In this document: positions 1 to 8,189 of the stretch, piece by piece
How the letters are laid out: every line of letters starts with the position of its first letter
Position numbering within the stretch: position 1 is the first letter of the stretch
DNA from: an uncultured Ruminococcus sp.
Lineage (GTDB): Bacteria; Bacillota; Clostridia; Oscillospirales; Acutalibacteraceae
Length of the DNA: 22,240 nucleotides
Assembly: GCA_902773045.1 (NCBI GenBank)
Contig: CACYDE010000052.1
Location: 1-22,240, forward strand
Reading direction: 5' to 3'
The notes under the pieces: model-generated
The model's database searches: none
What the model was told of the DNA's origin: nothing
What the model saw: the letters and a program-made list of their open reading frames with translations, nothing else
Program-made: the position numbers and the translations under genes

Positions 1-40
1 CGCCAGTATGCCTTCGTCCTCCGCCTTGCTCTGCACTCAC
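1..40 (-). CDS. Possible 5' end of a leftward gene running off the window
   Basis: On the minus strand an AAGGAG element (55-50) lies 9 nt before a GTG at 40-38, and the frame stays open to the window edge, giving about 13 codons (V-S-A-E-Q-G-G-G-R-R-H-T-G). An in-frame ATG at 46-44 is only 3 nt from the same element and is less likely as start. The first 60 bases are clearly richer in G+C than the leader that follows. The product cannot be recognised from so little. It could also be a chance frame. Confidence 0.25.
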   Translation of the reverse strand, partial: MSAEQGGGRRHTG

Positions 41-99
41 CGGCATCGTCTCCTTTTGTCCGTCTATTTATTTGGATTGCTATAAGTAAATTACCGATC

Positions 100-155
100 A
101 TAATGCCGAAAAATGTAAATGGTTCGGTATTATGTATGAGGTTATCGGTGAACCT
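100..155. promoter_or_regulatory. Two adjacent inverted repeats in the leader of the small gene
   Basis: The stretch 41-209 has no convincing gene. It holds two hairpins. ATAATGCCGAA (100-110) pairs with TTCGGTATTAT (123-133), 11 bp with one G-U. AGGTT (139-143) pairs with AACCT (151-155). They lie 55 to 110 nt upstream of the start at 210. No convincing -35/-10 pair was found, so their role (operator, leader structure or chance) is open. Confidence 0.3.
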
Positions 156-209
156 AAAATCGAACAGGGAAAAGTATTTTATTAAAAAACTCGGGGGAGG
201 TCTTTTAAT

Positions 210-428
210 ATGGCAGACAATATTTTGTCAGTGAAAACAAATAATCTTATCGAAAAAGCGTGGAATCTGTTAACAGACGACGGTGACAATCTTGATGAAG
301 TGATCGGAATCTATAACGAATTATGTAAGTGCAGCAGGGACATAGTAAAATGCAGCTGCGAAAGTGATTATTCCAGTATCGAATCACGTGTTCAGAGTTG
401 TGAGAAGGCTATTCTGAAATATGCTTAA
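210..428 (+). CDS. Small hypothetical protein with two CxC motifs (72 aa)
   Basis: The start is an ATG preceded by a strong GGGGGAGG site (193-200) with 9 nt spacing, and a clean intrinsic terminator follows 10 nt after the stop, so this looks like a real monocistronic gene. The protein is acidic and probably all-helical, with no signal peptide or membrane segment. Cysteines stand at residues 39, 41, 48, 50 and 64, forming CxC-x6-CxC plus one more, a spacing that could bind a metal or make disulfides. I do not recognise the family. It faces the malQ-glgP gene tail to tail and is not part of any operon visible here. Confidence 0.7.
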   Translation: MADNILSVKTNNLIEKAWNLLTDDGDNLDEVIGIYNELCKCSRDIVKCSCESDYSSIESRVQSCEKAILKYA

Positions 429-438
429 AATCTTGACG

Positions 439-469
439 GCTGTATCCGATATGCGGATACAGCTTTTTT
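439..469 (+). terminator. Intrinsic terminator of the small CxC gene
   Basis: A perfect 10-bp stem, GCTGTATCCG with CGGATACAGC, and a 5-nt loop are followed at once by six T residues (464-469). It lies 10 nt past the stop codon at 428. Confidence 0.9.
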
Positions 470-477
470 ATGCAGTG

Positions 478-513
478 AAATCCCCCTTATCTCTTGGGTT
501 GAGATAAGGGGGA
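478..513 (-). terminator. Hairpin terminator downstream of malQ-glgP
   Basis: A perfect 13-bp stem (481-493 with 501-513) and a 7-nt loop lie 24 nt past the minus-strand stop at 538. On the minus strand the stem is followed by only three T residues, so it is a strong stem with a weak tail. Together with 439-469 it separates the two converging genes. Confidence 0.65.
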
Positions 514-537
514 GATGTTTATGAGATCGTGTATTTA

Positions 538-3500
538 TTACTTAACTTTCCAAAGTTCCTTAGCGTACTGGAGAATCGTTCTGTCGGAGCTGAACTTACC
601 GGAGTTAGCAACATTAATGAGACACTTCTTTCCGAAAGCCTCTCTGTCGGCATAGTCAGCATTGACTTTGATCTTTGCTTCAACGTATGACGGGAGGTCA
701 AGAAGAATGAAGTAATGATCCGGAGCATGCCACGAAGCACCGTTTACGAGTGAATGATGAAGCTCTGCAAAGCTGCCCTCACCATGACCGTACTTTCTGT
801 CGTCGCTGAATGTTCCGTCAATAAGTGTGTCGATAACCTTCTTGATCTCGGGATTGCTGTCGTAGATAGCCTTGGAATTGTAGGAATTATTAGCTTTAAG
901 CTCATCGATCTTTTCAACTCTTGCGCCGAAAATGTACTCGTTCTCTTCGCCTGCTTCCTGAGCGATCTCTACGTTAGCTCCGTCGTAAGTACCGAGTGTT
1001 ACGGCGCCGTTGAGCATGAACTTCATGTTACCTGTACCGGAAGCCTCTGTACCCGCTGTGGAGATCTGCTCGGAGATGTCAGCAGCAGTAACGATCTTCT
1101 CTGCGTAAGAAACATTATAGTTCTGAACGAATACCACCTTGAGCTTGTCGTTAACATCGGGATCGTTGTTAACGAGTTTAGCGATTTCGTTGATGTACTT
1201 GATAATAGCCTTAGCTCTTGCGTATCCCGGAGCTGCCTTTGCGCCGAAGATGAACGCGGTCGGCTGCCAGTTCGGAAGCTCGCCCTTCTTGAGCTTGAAG
1301 TAAATGTCAACGATGGAGAAAGCGTTGAGAAGCTGTCTCTTATACTCGTGGAGACGCTTAACCTGGATGTCGAAGATAAAGTTTGGATCAAGCTCTACGC
1401 CCTCGTGCTTCTTGATGAAGTCGGCAAGCTGCTTCTTTTTCTCAAGCTTAATATTGTTGAACTGCTTGATCGTATTGGAATCGATCTTGTCCTCAAGCTT
1501 CTTGAGTTCCGAAAGATCTCTGAGATAAGCGTCGCTGCCGATAGTTTCCGTGAGGAGCTCGGAAAGTTCCGGGTTGCAGAGACCGAGCCAACGGCGCTGT
1601 GTTATACCGTTTGTCTTGTTCTGGAAACGCTCGGGGTAGATCTTGTACCAATCGTTAAGAACATCGTTCTTAAGGATCTCTGTGTGGATCCATGCAACAC
1701 CGTTTGTATAGCTTGAAGCGTAAACAGCGAGTCTTGCCATATGAACAACGCCGCCGTCAATGATCTTCATGTTGCTGATATCTGTCTTGCCGGAAAGATC
1801 CTTAACGAGCTTGTCTGCGATTTTTTCAATAATAGCGTAAACCTCGGGAATTACAGACTTCATAAGGTCAATGTTCCACTTCTCGAGAGCCTCTGCCATT
1901 ACCGTATGGTTTGTATATGCAAAAGTCTTCTGAGCGATGTCGAAAGACTCGTCAAATGAAAGACCGTCATTCATGAGCAAGCGGATAAGCTCGGGAATCG
2001 AAACTACAGGGTGTGTATCATTGAGCTGGATAGCAGCATGCTGTGAGAACTTGCTGTAATCATTGCCGTATTTGCTCTTATATCTCTTAATGATGTCCTG
2101 CAAAGATGCCGAACAGAAGAAATACTGCTGCTTAAGTCTGAGAACCTTACCTTCGTGTCTGTTATCGTTCGGATAAAGAACTTTTGTGATATCCTCAGCG
2201 TCATTCTTTGCTTTTACGGAGCCTGTGTAGTCGAAGTTGTTAAACTTGAGGAAATCAAAGTTTTCAACAGCTTCAGCTTCCCAGAGACGGAGTGTGTTGA
2301 TATTTTCTGTTCCGTAGCCGATCACAGCCATGTCATAAGGAACAGCCTTAACTGTCTGATCTGCGAACTTAACTTCAACGGTGTCGTCGTTTCTGCGAAT
2401 ACACCACGGATCGCCGAAGCTCTGCCAATCATCAGCCGATTCAACTTGGAAACCGTCAACTATGCTCTGTTTGAAAAGACCGTACTTGTAACGAATTCCA
2501 TAGCCGTCAAGCGGAACATCCTGAGTTGCTGCCGAATCGAGGAAGCATGCTGCGAGACGTCCGAGACCGCCGTTTCCGAGAGCCGCGTCGTCAATATCCT
2601 CGAAAACATTGATGTCAATTCCTCTTTTTGAAAGCATTGACTTTACATCGTCAAGAATTCCGAGACAGAAGAGGTTGTTGTACATCATACGTCCCATAAG
2701 GAACTCAGCCGAGAAGTAGTAAGCACGTCTGTTATTTGCGTGAACGTTCTTAGCTTTTGTCCAGCGGTCGGCAATCTCGCCCATAACAGCCTTTCCGAGA
2801 ACCTCATGAAGTTCAGGAACGGAAAGCTCTTCGATCGTCTTACAGTAATCGGTTTTTGCTGCGAGTTCGAGTTTTTCGAGAATTGAGTCTTTTTCCAATT
2901 TCTTTTCCATTGTTTCTTTTTCCTCCAACCTTTTGTAGGTTTTTGCTAATTCTTTTATTTTCTTAGCAAGACCGCCGGCAGCGTAATCTTTTTTGATTCT
3001 CCACTCCCAGTTACCGCCGAGTGTTGACGGTATGTTCATTCTCGCCTCGCTTCCGAGTCCGAGGTAGTCCTGCATTTGAATGATACAGTAATCGCTCACG
3101 CTTTCGTAAGCGGTTCTGATTATTCCCCAGTTAAACGGCTCGTCGTCTTCCATTTTACAGTACTCTCTTGCGAATTTAATGCTGCTTTCGGGAGCTTCCT
3201 TCATCCAGCCGAGGAGAGTATCGTTATCGTGTGTTCCGGAATATACAACGCTGTTTGACGTATATGTATGCGGCAGATAGTTGTTTTCTTCATTCGAATC
3301 AAAAGCAAATTCAAGGACTTTCATTCCCGGATAGCCTGAATCTTTCAGGAGCTTAATTACTCCTTCGGAAAGAGATCCGAGATCCTCAGCGATAATGGGA
3401 AGTTCGCCGAGTTCTTTTTTCATCATGTTGAAAAATTCGATTCCCGGGCCGTCCTTCCAAGAGCCGTTGATCGCATTTTCGGCAGGGAAAGGAATAGCAT

Positions 3501-4428
3501 AGTAGTCATTGAAAGCTCTGAAATGGTCGATTCTTGTGATGTCGAAAAGTTCGCTTGCCGCTTTAATGCGTGCGAACCACCATTTGTAACCTGTTTCCTT
3601 GAGATAGTCCCAGTTGTAGAGAGGATTTCCCCAAAGCTGACCCGTAGCCGAGAAATAATCCGGCGGACAGCCTGCAACACAGACCGGCTGTCTGTCTTCA
3701 TCAAGCCAGAACACCTCGGGATTAGCCCATGTGTCGGCGCTGTCCATAGCCACGTAGATAGGCATATCGCCTATGATCTCGATTCCCAGACTGTTTACGT
3801 ATGCTCTGAATGCTTCCCACTGCTCGTAGAATTTGTACTGAACAAATTTCCAGAATGCAATTTCCTTGCTGAGCTTTTTCTTGTAAGCTTTCACGCCCTC
3901 GGGAGTTCTCAGGCGAATTTCATCATCCTCCCACTCAGTCCAAGCTTTGTTGTCAAAAGAACCTTTGACAGCCATGTAAAGGGAGTAATTCTCAAGCCAT
4001 GCTTTATTTTTGGCTTTATTGCACCAACTCTTGAAATTCTTCTGTTCTTCTTCTCTTGCGGGATCTTTCTTTTTAAAATTTTTAAAAGCGATCCTCAGAA
4101 CGGAGAATCTGTTGTTGTAGATCTTTTCGTAATCAATTTTTTCGTCATTGTTACCCCAGTCGATTGCCTTGTAGTCCGAGGGAGTCAGAAGTCCTTCTTC
4201 ACAAAGCTTGTCGAGATCGATCATATATGGATTTCCGGCAAAAGTTGAAAACGACTGGTACGGAGAATCTCCGTAGCTTGTTGGTCCTACAGGGAGGATC
4301 TGCCAGTATTTCTGACCTGCGCCTTTCAGAAAATCGGCGAATTCGTAAGCTTCCTTACCGATCGTACCGATACCGTAGCGGGTAGGCAGAGATGTGATGG
4401 GCATAAGAATGCCCGCAGCTCTGGACAT
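538..4428 (-). CDS. Bifunctional 4-alpha-glucanotransferase / glycogen (alpha-glucan) phosphorylase
   Basis: This is one continuous frame of about 1296 aa, against roughly 500 for MalQ and 800 for GlgP alone. Residues 1-500 are a GH77 amylomaltase. The family's acidic residues are visible (numbered from the ATG): Asp301 in RIDHFR, Glu348 in IAEDLG and Asp401 in GTHDND. From about residue 507 onward it is a GT35 phosphorylase, with ALGNGGLGRL and the pyridoxal-phosphate lysine context EASGTGNMKF. MalQ disproportionates maltodextrins to longer glucans plus glucose, and GlgP releases glucose-1-phosphate from the longer chains, so the fusion couples two steps of cytoplasmic glycogen/maltodextrin breakdown. 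A GTG at 4437 is also in frame but only 2 nt from the GAAAGG site (4445-4440); the ATG at 4428 is 11 nt away and preferred. It has its own promoter and is unrelated to the Ter genes. Confidence 0.95.
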   Translation of the reverse strand: MSRAAGILMPITSLPTRYGIGTIGKEAYEFADFLKGAGQKYWQILPVGPTSYGDSPYQSFSTFAGNPYMIDLDKLCEEGLLTPSDYKAIDWGNNDEKIDYEKIYNNRFSVLRIAFKNFKKKDPAREEEQKNFKSWCNKAKNKAWLENYSLYMAVKGSFDNKAWTEWEDDEIRLRTPEGVKAYKKKLSKEIAFWKFVQYKFYEQWEAFRAYVNSLGIEIIGDMPIYVAMDSADTWANPEVFWLDEDRQPVCVAGCPPDYFSATGQLWGNPLYNWDYLKETGYKWWFARIKAASELFDITRIDHFRAFNDYYAIPFPAENAINGSWKDGPGIEFFNMMKKELGELPIIAEDLGSLSEGVIKLLKDSGYPGMKVLEFAFDSNEENNYLPHTYTSNSVVYSGTHDNDTLLGWMKEAPESSIKFAREYCKMEDDEPFNWGIIRTAYESVSDYCIIQMQDYLGLGSEARMNIPSTLGGNWEWRIKKDYAAGGLAKKIKELAKTYKRLEEKETMEKKLEKDSILEKLELAAKTDYCKTIEELSVPELHEVLGKAVMGEIADRWTKAKNVHANNRRAYYFSAEFLMGRMMYNNLFCLGILDDVKSMLSKRGIDINVFEDIDDAALGNGGLGRLAACFLDSAATQDVPLDGYGIRYKYGLFKQSIVDGFQVESADDWQSFGDPWCIRRNDDTVEVKFADQTVKAVPYDMAVIGYGTENINTLRLWEAEAVENFDFLKFNNFDYTGSVKAKNDAEDITKVLYPNDNRHEGKVLRLKQQYFFCSASLQDIIKRYKSKYGNDYSKFSQHAAIQLNDTHPVVSIPELIRLLMNDGLSFDESFDIAQKTFAYTNHTVMAEALEKWNIDLMKSVIPEVYAIIEKIADKLVKDLSGKTDISNMKIIDGGVVHMARLAVYASSYTNGVAWIHTEILKNDVLNDWYKIYPERFQNKTNGITQRRWLGLCNPELSELLTETIGSDAYLRDLSELKKLEDKIDSNTIKQFNNIKLEKKKQLADFIKKHEGVELDPNFIFDIQVKRLHEYKRQLLNAFSIVDIYFKLKKGELPNWQPTAFIFGAKAAPGYARAKAIIKYINEIAKLVNNDPDVNDKLKVVFVQNYNVSYAEKIVTAADISEQISTAGTEASGTGNMKFMLNGAVTLGTYDGANVEIAQEAGEENEYIFGARVEKIDELKANNSYNSKAIYDSNPEIKKVIDTLIDGTFSDDRKYGHGEGSFAELHHSLVNGASWHAPDHYFILLDLPSYVEAKIKVNADYADREAFGKKCLINVANSGKFSSDRTILQYAKELWKVK
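2908..2926 (-). promoter_or_regulatory. Internal ribosome binding site and ATG at the MalQ/GlgP joint
   Basis: In the linker between the two enzymes, GGAGG (2926-2922) stands 11 nt before an in-frame ATG (2910-2908), codon 507 of the fusion. Starting there would give a 790-aa phosphorylase, the normal length for a stand-alone GlgP. It may be a relic of the separate gene before fusion or a working second start. Confidence 0.55.
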
Positions 4429-4579
4429 CAAATTCACAACCTTTCATGTTTTGCGCGTCTGAAAATATCCGGATCGGTCAGGACGCACAAATAATGTTTT
4501 TTAAAATTAATGTTAAATGTTGGACGTGTAATGAAAACCCGAAAAGATTCAGGAATAAATCTACATCTACACACGTTAT

Positions 4580-4608
4580 ATTTTAACATACATTTTTGTT
4601 ATAAGCAA
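4580..4608 (-). promoter_or_regulatory. Probable promoter of malQ-glgP
   Basis: Minus-strand TTGCTT (4608-4603), a 17-nt spacer and TAAAAT (4585-4580) with an upstream TGT extended -10. Predicted transcription start is near 4573, leaving a leader of about 145 nt. The rest of the gene-free stretch 4438-4745 is very AT-rich and shows no other clear signal. Confidence 0.6.
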
Positions 4609-4745
4609 GAGTAAAAATTAAATTAAGCAAAAAAATAATACAAAAACAAGAATTTTGTTTTCGTAAAATTATAAAAAATCATGTTTTTTATAGATGATTA
4701 TGTGGTTATGTGAAATTGTTAAAGAATTGTAATGATCTTCAATTT

Positions 4746-4796
4746 AAAAAACAATATATCCCCCGCAAAGACCTTTTATCTCTGCAGGGGATATAT
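4746..4796 (-). terminator. Intrinsic terminator of the minus-strand biosynthetic arm
   Basis: A long imperfect hairpin (about 4754-4796; ATATATCCCC arm against GGGGATATAT, then GCA/TGC and AGA/TCT pairs nearer the loop) is followed on the minus strand by six T residues (4751-4746). It begins 12 nt past the ATP-grasp stop and ends that operon. Confidence 0.85.
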
Positions 4797-4807
4797 CGTA
4801 TGTGGGG

Positions 4808-5815
4808 TTATCGTATTATTTTCGGTATCTCAATGTAGGAAACGATTTTTTCCGTTTCGTCGTCAATGTTCCATGAAACTTCTTTTCCGAGAAGCTTGTT
4901 GAGTGCGATGTTCGGGATATTGACTCCCGAAGCAAGACAGCTCATCTGCAGTCCGCCGGACATTCTTGTGTTGATTTCAAGAAGATATAACTTATCTCCG
5001 TCATATCTGAACTGAACATTGCATGGGAATTCAAGATTAACTTTGTTGAGAACATTTGCCGTCATGCTGATGATCTCCGTGTCATAGAAAACCTTTTCTT
5101 CACGAGTAGGACTTTTTAGCCGCGGAATGGCTATCGTTCCCGAATCTGTTCTCAAACAGTCAACGCTGACTTCGAGACCCGAAAGGTAAGGCATGACCAT
5201 CAGTTCGTCGAATTGTTCCTTTGTTGAAAGCGCCGAGTAAACATCGCTGTAGCTTATCGTAGTTCCCTGATAGACTCTGAGACGATCGAATTCGTTTTGA
5301 TGTTCGATTATCTTTCGGAAGCTCATTCCACCCTCGTCGCAGACAAATTTCATGCAGACCATTTCATATTTTTCACGAAGCTTTTTGTAGACCTGCGCGA
5401 ATTCTTCTGCCGTGCTGACGGAATAATAATCGGGAATATTTATGTTTTCGTATCCTTTAAAATAGCGGTAGGTTGCCGCCTTATCGCTCAGAAGCTCAAT
5501 GTTTTTCCAGTCATCGACCATGACCTTTACATTGATCTGTTCAAAACGGCTTTTTGCTTTGCTGATATCCGACATATTTCTTCTGGGAACAAAAACGTCA
5601 ATTTGATGCTCTTCACAGAATTTAAGACAGTATTCTGTATATTCCTCACCCGAAATATTGGGTTCTTCGTACCATTCGTCACAGACCTTCTGAATGACGG
5701 AATCTGCTCTCAGATTGGTTCCGATCACATGGATATCTTCTTCTTCGTCCTCTTTGATAAGCTCAATGATCCTGTACACCGTACTGAACCAATGATTAAA
5801 CCAGACCTTTATCAT
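4808..5815 (-). CDS. ATP-grasp domain ligase of the Ter biosynthetic module
   Basis: 335 aa, soluble. The N-terminal third is a Rossmann-like pre-ATP-grasp segment. The rest carries ATP-grasp features, including an SDK segment near residue 110 and the metal-binding strand LYLLEINTR with Glu280 and Asn282, followed by MSGG as in carbamoyl-phosphate-synthase-type ATP-grasp enzymes. Such enzymes join a carboxylate to an amine through an acyl phosphate. The start is the ATG at 5815, which has GGAGG 8 nt upstream; the frame opens 50 codons earlier but without a ribosome site. It is the last gene of the minus arm, separated from stiP by 178 bp with a perfect palindrome, so it may be partly independently controlled. 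In published Ter-system surveys, ATP-grasp genes of this kind accompany the PRTase/PELOTA/aldolase set. The substrate is unknown. Confidence 0.87.
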   Translation of the reverse strand: MIKVWFNHWFSTVYRIIELIKEDEEEDIHVIGTNLRADSVIQKVCDEWYEEPNISGEEYTEYCLKFCEEHQIDVFVPRRNMSDISKAKSRFEQINVKVMVDDWKNIELLSDKAATYRYFKGYENINIPDYYSVSTAEEFAQVYKKLREKYEMVCMKFVCDEGGMSFRKIIEHQNEFDRLRVYQGTTISYSDVYSALSTKEQFDELMVMPYLSGLEVSVDCLRTDSGTIAIPRLKSPTREEKVFYDTEIISMTANVLNKVNLEFPCNVQFRYDGDKLYLLEINTRMSGGLQMSCLASGVNIPNIALNKLLGKEVSWNIDDETEKIVSYIEIPKIIR

Positions 5816-5855
5816 TGTTAATACCTCCAAACAGTTATATAACGAAATATATTGA

Positions 5856-5874
5856 ATAAATACTCCGTATTTAT
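5856..5874. repeat. Perfect 8-bp palindrome upstream of the ATP-grasp gene
   Basis: ATAAATAC (5856-5863) and GTATTTAT (5867-5874) form a perfect inverted repeat with a 3-nt centre, 28 nt upstream of the GGAGG site of the ATP-grasp gene, in the only long gap of the minus operon. It could be a repressor operator or an mRNA hairpin. It has no T tail and so is not a plain terminator. Confidence 0.5.
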
Positions 5875-5993
5875 CGGGATTTTCCGCGAGAAAAGATGTC
5901 GTCCGGATAACGATATAGCCCGAACCGAAAACATGAGTCTTCCCGCGATTATGTTTATAACTCACATCTGAATTTTAGCCGGGGGCATGACTG

Positions 5994-7073
5994 TCATGCG
6001 TCCGCCAGTTTTTTTATTATACCGCATGTTTTATAATGAGTAAGCGGATAATATTCCACGGGAACGTTCTTTTCCTCGGCGAGTCTTACGATGTGCGCCA
6101 GATCATCGGCGCCTTTGTACTTTTCATCAATAAGAACTTTCCACGGAACACGTCTCAGAAGGACTCTTGTTGTTTCTCCGATGCCGGGTTTCACAAGGTT
6201 TATATCATCTATTCCGAAATGTTCCGCAATTGCTCTGACCTCGTCGACGCCCTTTGTTTCGGGATTGTTTTCACGAACATCGCCGCAGTGGGAATAGTCG
6301 AATTCGCTTTCGATCGCATTGATGAATTCATACGAAAGATCGCTGTCTTTCAATTCGCCGTAATAAACCGCACCGTGAAAATCATTTTCCTTTATAATAT
6401 CGTCTCGGAGAAATGTTCTGCTGACCAGACCCGAGACGGTGCTGTTCAGACATGAACTCGGAATAAGAATATCCTCATGCGTTCCGCAAAGCTCCGTTAC
6501 GTTTGCAGGGTCCGCAACAACGGCGATATCCGCCGAAACATCGGGATAATCCGCAAGCTCCTTTTGCAGCGTGTTAAGGATCGCGCCTTTTCCGATCCAG
6601 CCGTCAACGAAGAGAAGACTCTTCGCGCCGTGAGTGCGGATCAGGAACTCCATCGCGTTTTTATCTATTCCGCGTCCTCTTATGATAGATATCGAATAGT
6701 GCGGAACATCGATCTTGTATTTGTTTTTTATGTATCTCTTAATGAGAATTCCGATGGGGATACCGGCTCTTGCGAGTGAAACCAAAACAACGTCTTGCCC
6801 TTTTTCGTTAATGATCTTGTCGGATAACTTTCCTATGGCAGCGGCTGTAGGTTTTGCGTAGTTCTTTAAAGCTTCCGCATATACCTGCATGTATTTTTCC
6901 GTCGGAACATATTCGATCGGAAGCATTTCACAGTAGTGTTTTCCTGACTGAATAAGCCTTTCACGCTCCTCGGTCGGCTGAGGCTTTACAAGTCCTGTCA
7001 CATCTTTCAGAAGCAGAGTAACATCGTCTTTAGAATAAGATGTTTTCACCAAATAATCTTTGCCGTTATTCAT
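5994..7073 (-). CDS. StiP-family phosphoribosyltransferase-PELOTA protein
   Basis: 359 aa, soluble. Residues 1-245 match the PRTase family that databases also call 'cysteine protease StiP': a SLARAGIPIG strand-turn at 99-108 and a PRPP-loop-like VDGWIGKG at 156-163. From about 275 to the end is a PELOTA-type RNA-binding-like domain (DDINLVKPGIGETTRVLLRR region, then a short alpha/beta end). The protease label is a database legacy; the Ter literature reads it as a phosphoribosyltransferase acting in synthesis of a nucleoside-like metabolite. The start ATG overlaps the end of the upstream PRTase-TRSP gene by 8 nt and has AGGTGG 9 nt upstream, so the two are probably translationally coupled. Confidence 0.88.
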   Translation of the reverse strand: MNNGKDYLVKTSYSKDDVTLLLKDVTGLVKPQPTEERERLIQSGKHYCEMLPIEYVPTEKYMQVYAEALKNYAKPTAAAIGKLSDKIINEKGQDVVLVSLARAGIPIGILIKRYIKNKYKIDVPHYSISIIRGRGIDKNAMEFLIRTHGAKSLLFVDGWIGKGAILNTLQKELADYPDVSADIAVVADPANVTELCGTHEDILIPSSCLNSTVSGLVSRTFLRDDIIKENDFHGAVYYGELKDSDLSYEFINAIESEFDYSHCGDVRENNPETKGVDEVRAIAEHFGIDDINLVKPGIGETTRVLLRRVPWKVLIDEKYKGADDLAHIVRLAEEKNVPVEYYPLTHYKTCGIIKKLADA

Positions 7074-8163
7074 TATCGCACCACCTGTAAACTCTGATAT
7101 TATCGTTTCCGACCGATCTCAGTGCATTGATAAGGGTATTAAGACCGATCGCGGAATGGTTTGCCGAATCCGTAATGACGATGGCCGCGTCATATTTTTC
7201 GAGATCATATACGAACGTTGTTCGTTCGTCATCGTAAAGACTCAACAGCTGAAATCTTTTTTTCAGCGGATAGTTTTCTTCAGGACTTGTTACGATAGGG
7301 CTGCGCGTTGTGGAATGACTTAATGAGACGATCCCGTTTTCTTCAAGACGTTTCGCCGTGAATAATGCAGGATACATGAACTCTTCTGTTCCGATAACGA
7401 CTGCTGTTTTTATGCTGCTTCCCAGATCGGAAATTATCCGTTCGGATAATTTTTCACACGCAGCGTCATACTCGCGTCCGTCGGAAAGGCGTCTTGTGTT
7501 GATATAATTATCCTTTACAGAGATCGTTTCGCAGTTTGCGTCTGATTCGTCTTTTTCACAGTATACACCTTGACCGCTGAAGCCTTCGGCAATCGCGGTA
7601 AACGGTTCATGGTTTGTTTTTAAAAGGTAATGTATTTCTATATTCTTCTTTTTATATCGTTCAAGCGCTTCTTCGTCCATGCCGTTGAGAAGCGAGGCGA
7701 CCGAAAATTTCACCTTGCCGGGGTAAAGTCTTTCGATGATGTCGATTATTTTCATGATCGTGCTGCCCGTTGTGACCTCGTCTTCGGCAAATATTATCCT
7801 GTCGATCAAGCCTATCACGCTGTCAATGTCATTTTTCACAAGCTTCTGTTCGGTGGCATGACTGTGTGATTCGGTGAAATATAAATATTCCGCTCCGGGG
7901 ATCATTTCGCGCGTTGTCTGCATGAATCTGCAACCGAGCTTTACGGCAAGACGCGCGCCGATTGCTGTTGCAGTTTCCGCAAATCCTACGATAAGAATTT
8001 TTTCGCCGTTTTTTATGTAATCACTGAGCTTTTCGGCGAGACTGTCGAAAATTTCAAATGCTGTTTTTCCGCTGACGGGGATATGTTTTCCCTGAAGTCT
8101 GTTCACAACAAGATATTTCCGCTTGTTGTTATTTTCGCGCTTTGCGATGGCGACCATATCCAT
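7066..8163 (-). CDS. Phosphoribosyltransferase with C-terminal TRSP domain
   Basis: 365 aa, soluble. The N-terminal PRTase has a clear PRPP-binding loop EDEVTTGST at 127-135, preceded by hydrophobic strand IIFA. The C-terminal third is the TRSP domain, named for its T-R-S-P motif, here TTRSPI at 285-290, with YDLEKYDAAIVITDS further on. A frame extension upstream to 8247 exists, but it overlaps the previous gene and lacks a good ribosome site; the ATG at 8163 has AAGGG 11 nt upstream and leaves a 26-bp gap to the aldolase gene. In Ter systems this protein is paired with the PELOTA-PRTase, as it is here with an 8-nt overlap, and both are predicted to add or rearrange phosphoribosyl groups. The product is unknown. 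Confidence 0.88.
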   Translation of the reverse strand: MDMVAIAKRENNNKRKYLVVNRLQGKHIPVSGKTAFEIFDSLAEKLSDYIKNGEKILIVGFAETATAIGARLAVKLGCRFMQTTREMIPGAEYLYFTESHSHATEQKLVKNDIDSVIGLIDRIIFAEDEVTTGSTIMKIIDIIERLYPGKVKFSVASLLNGMDEEALERYKKKNIEIHYLLKTNHEPFTAIAEGFSGQGVYCEKDESDANCETISVKDNYINTRRLSDGREYDAACEKLSERIISDLGSSIKTAVVIGTEEFMYPALFTAKRLEENGIVSLSHSTTRSPIVTSPEENYPLKKRFQLLSLYDDERTTFVYDLEKYDAAIVITDSANHSAIGLNTLINALRSVGNDNIRVYRWCDNE

Positions 8164-8189
8164 GATTTTATTTTCCCTTCTGCTTTTGA

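Noticed and set aside
90..185. Open frame of about 31 codons ending at 185
   Set aside because: It has no start codon near its beginning and no ribosome site, and its bases are better explained by the leader hairpins.
754..1716. A 320-codon open frame on the plus strand opposite glgP
   Set aside because: It is the antisense shadow of a conserved phosphorylase region, has no ribosome site, and its translation (Cys/Val/Leu/Ser-rich) resembles no protein.
5816..5965. 50-codon upstream extension of the ATP-grasp gene
   Set aside because: The extension has no ribosome site and matches nothing, whereas the ATG at 5815 has GGAGG at 8 nt.
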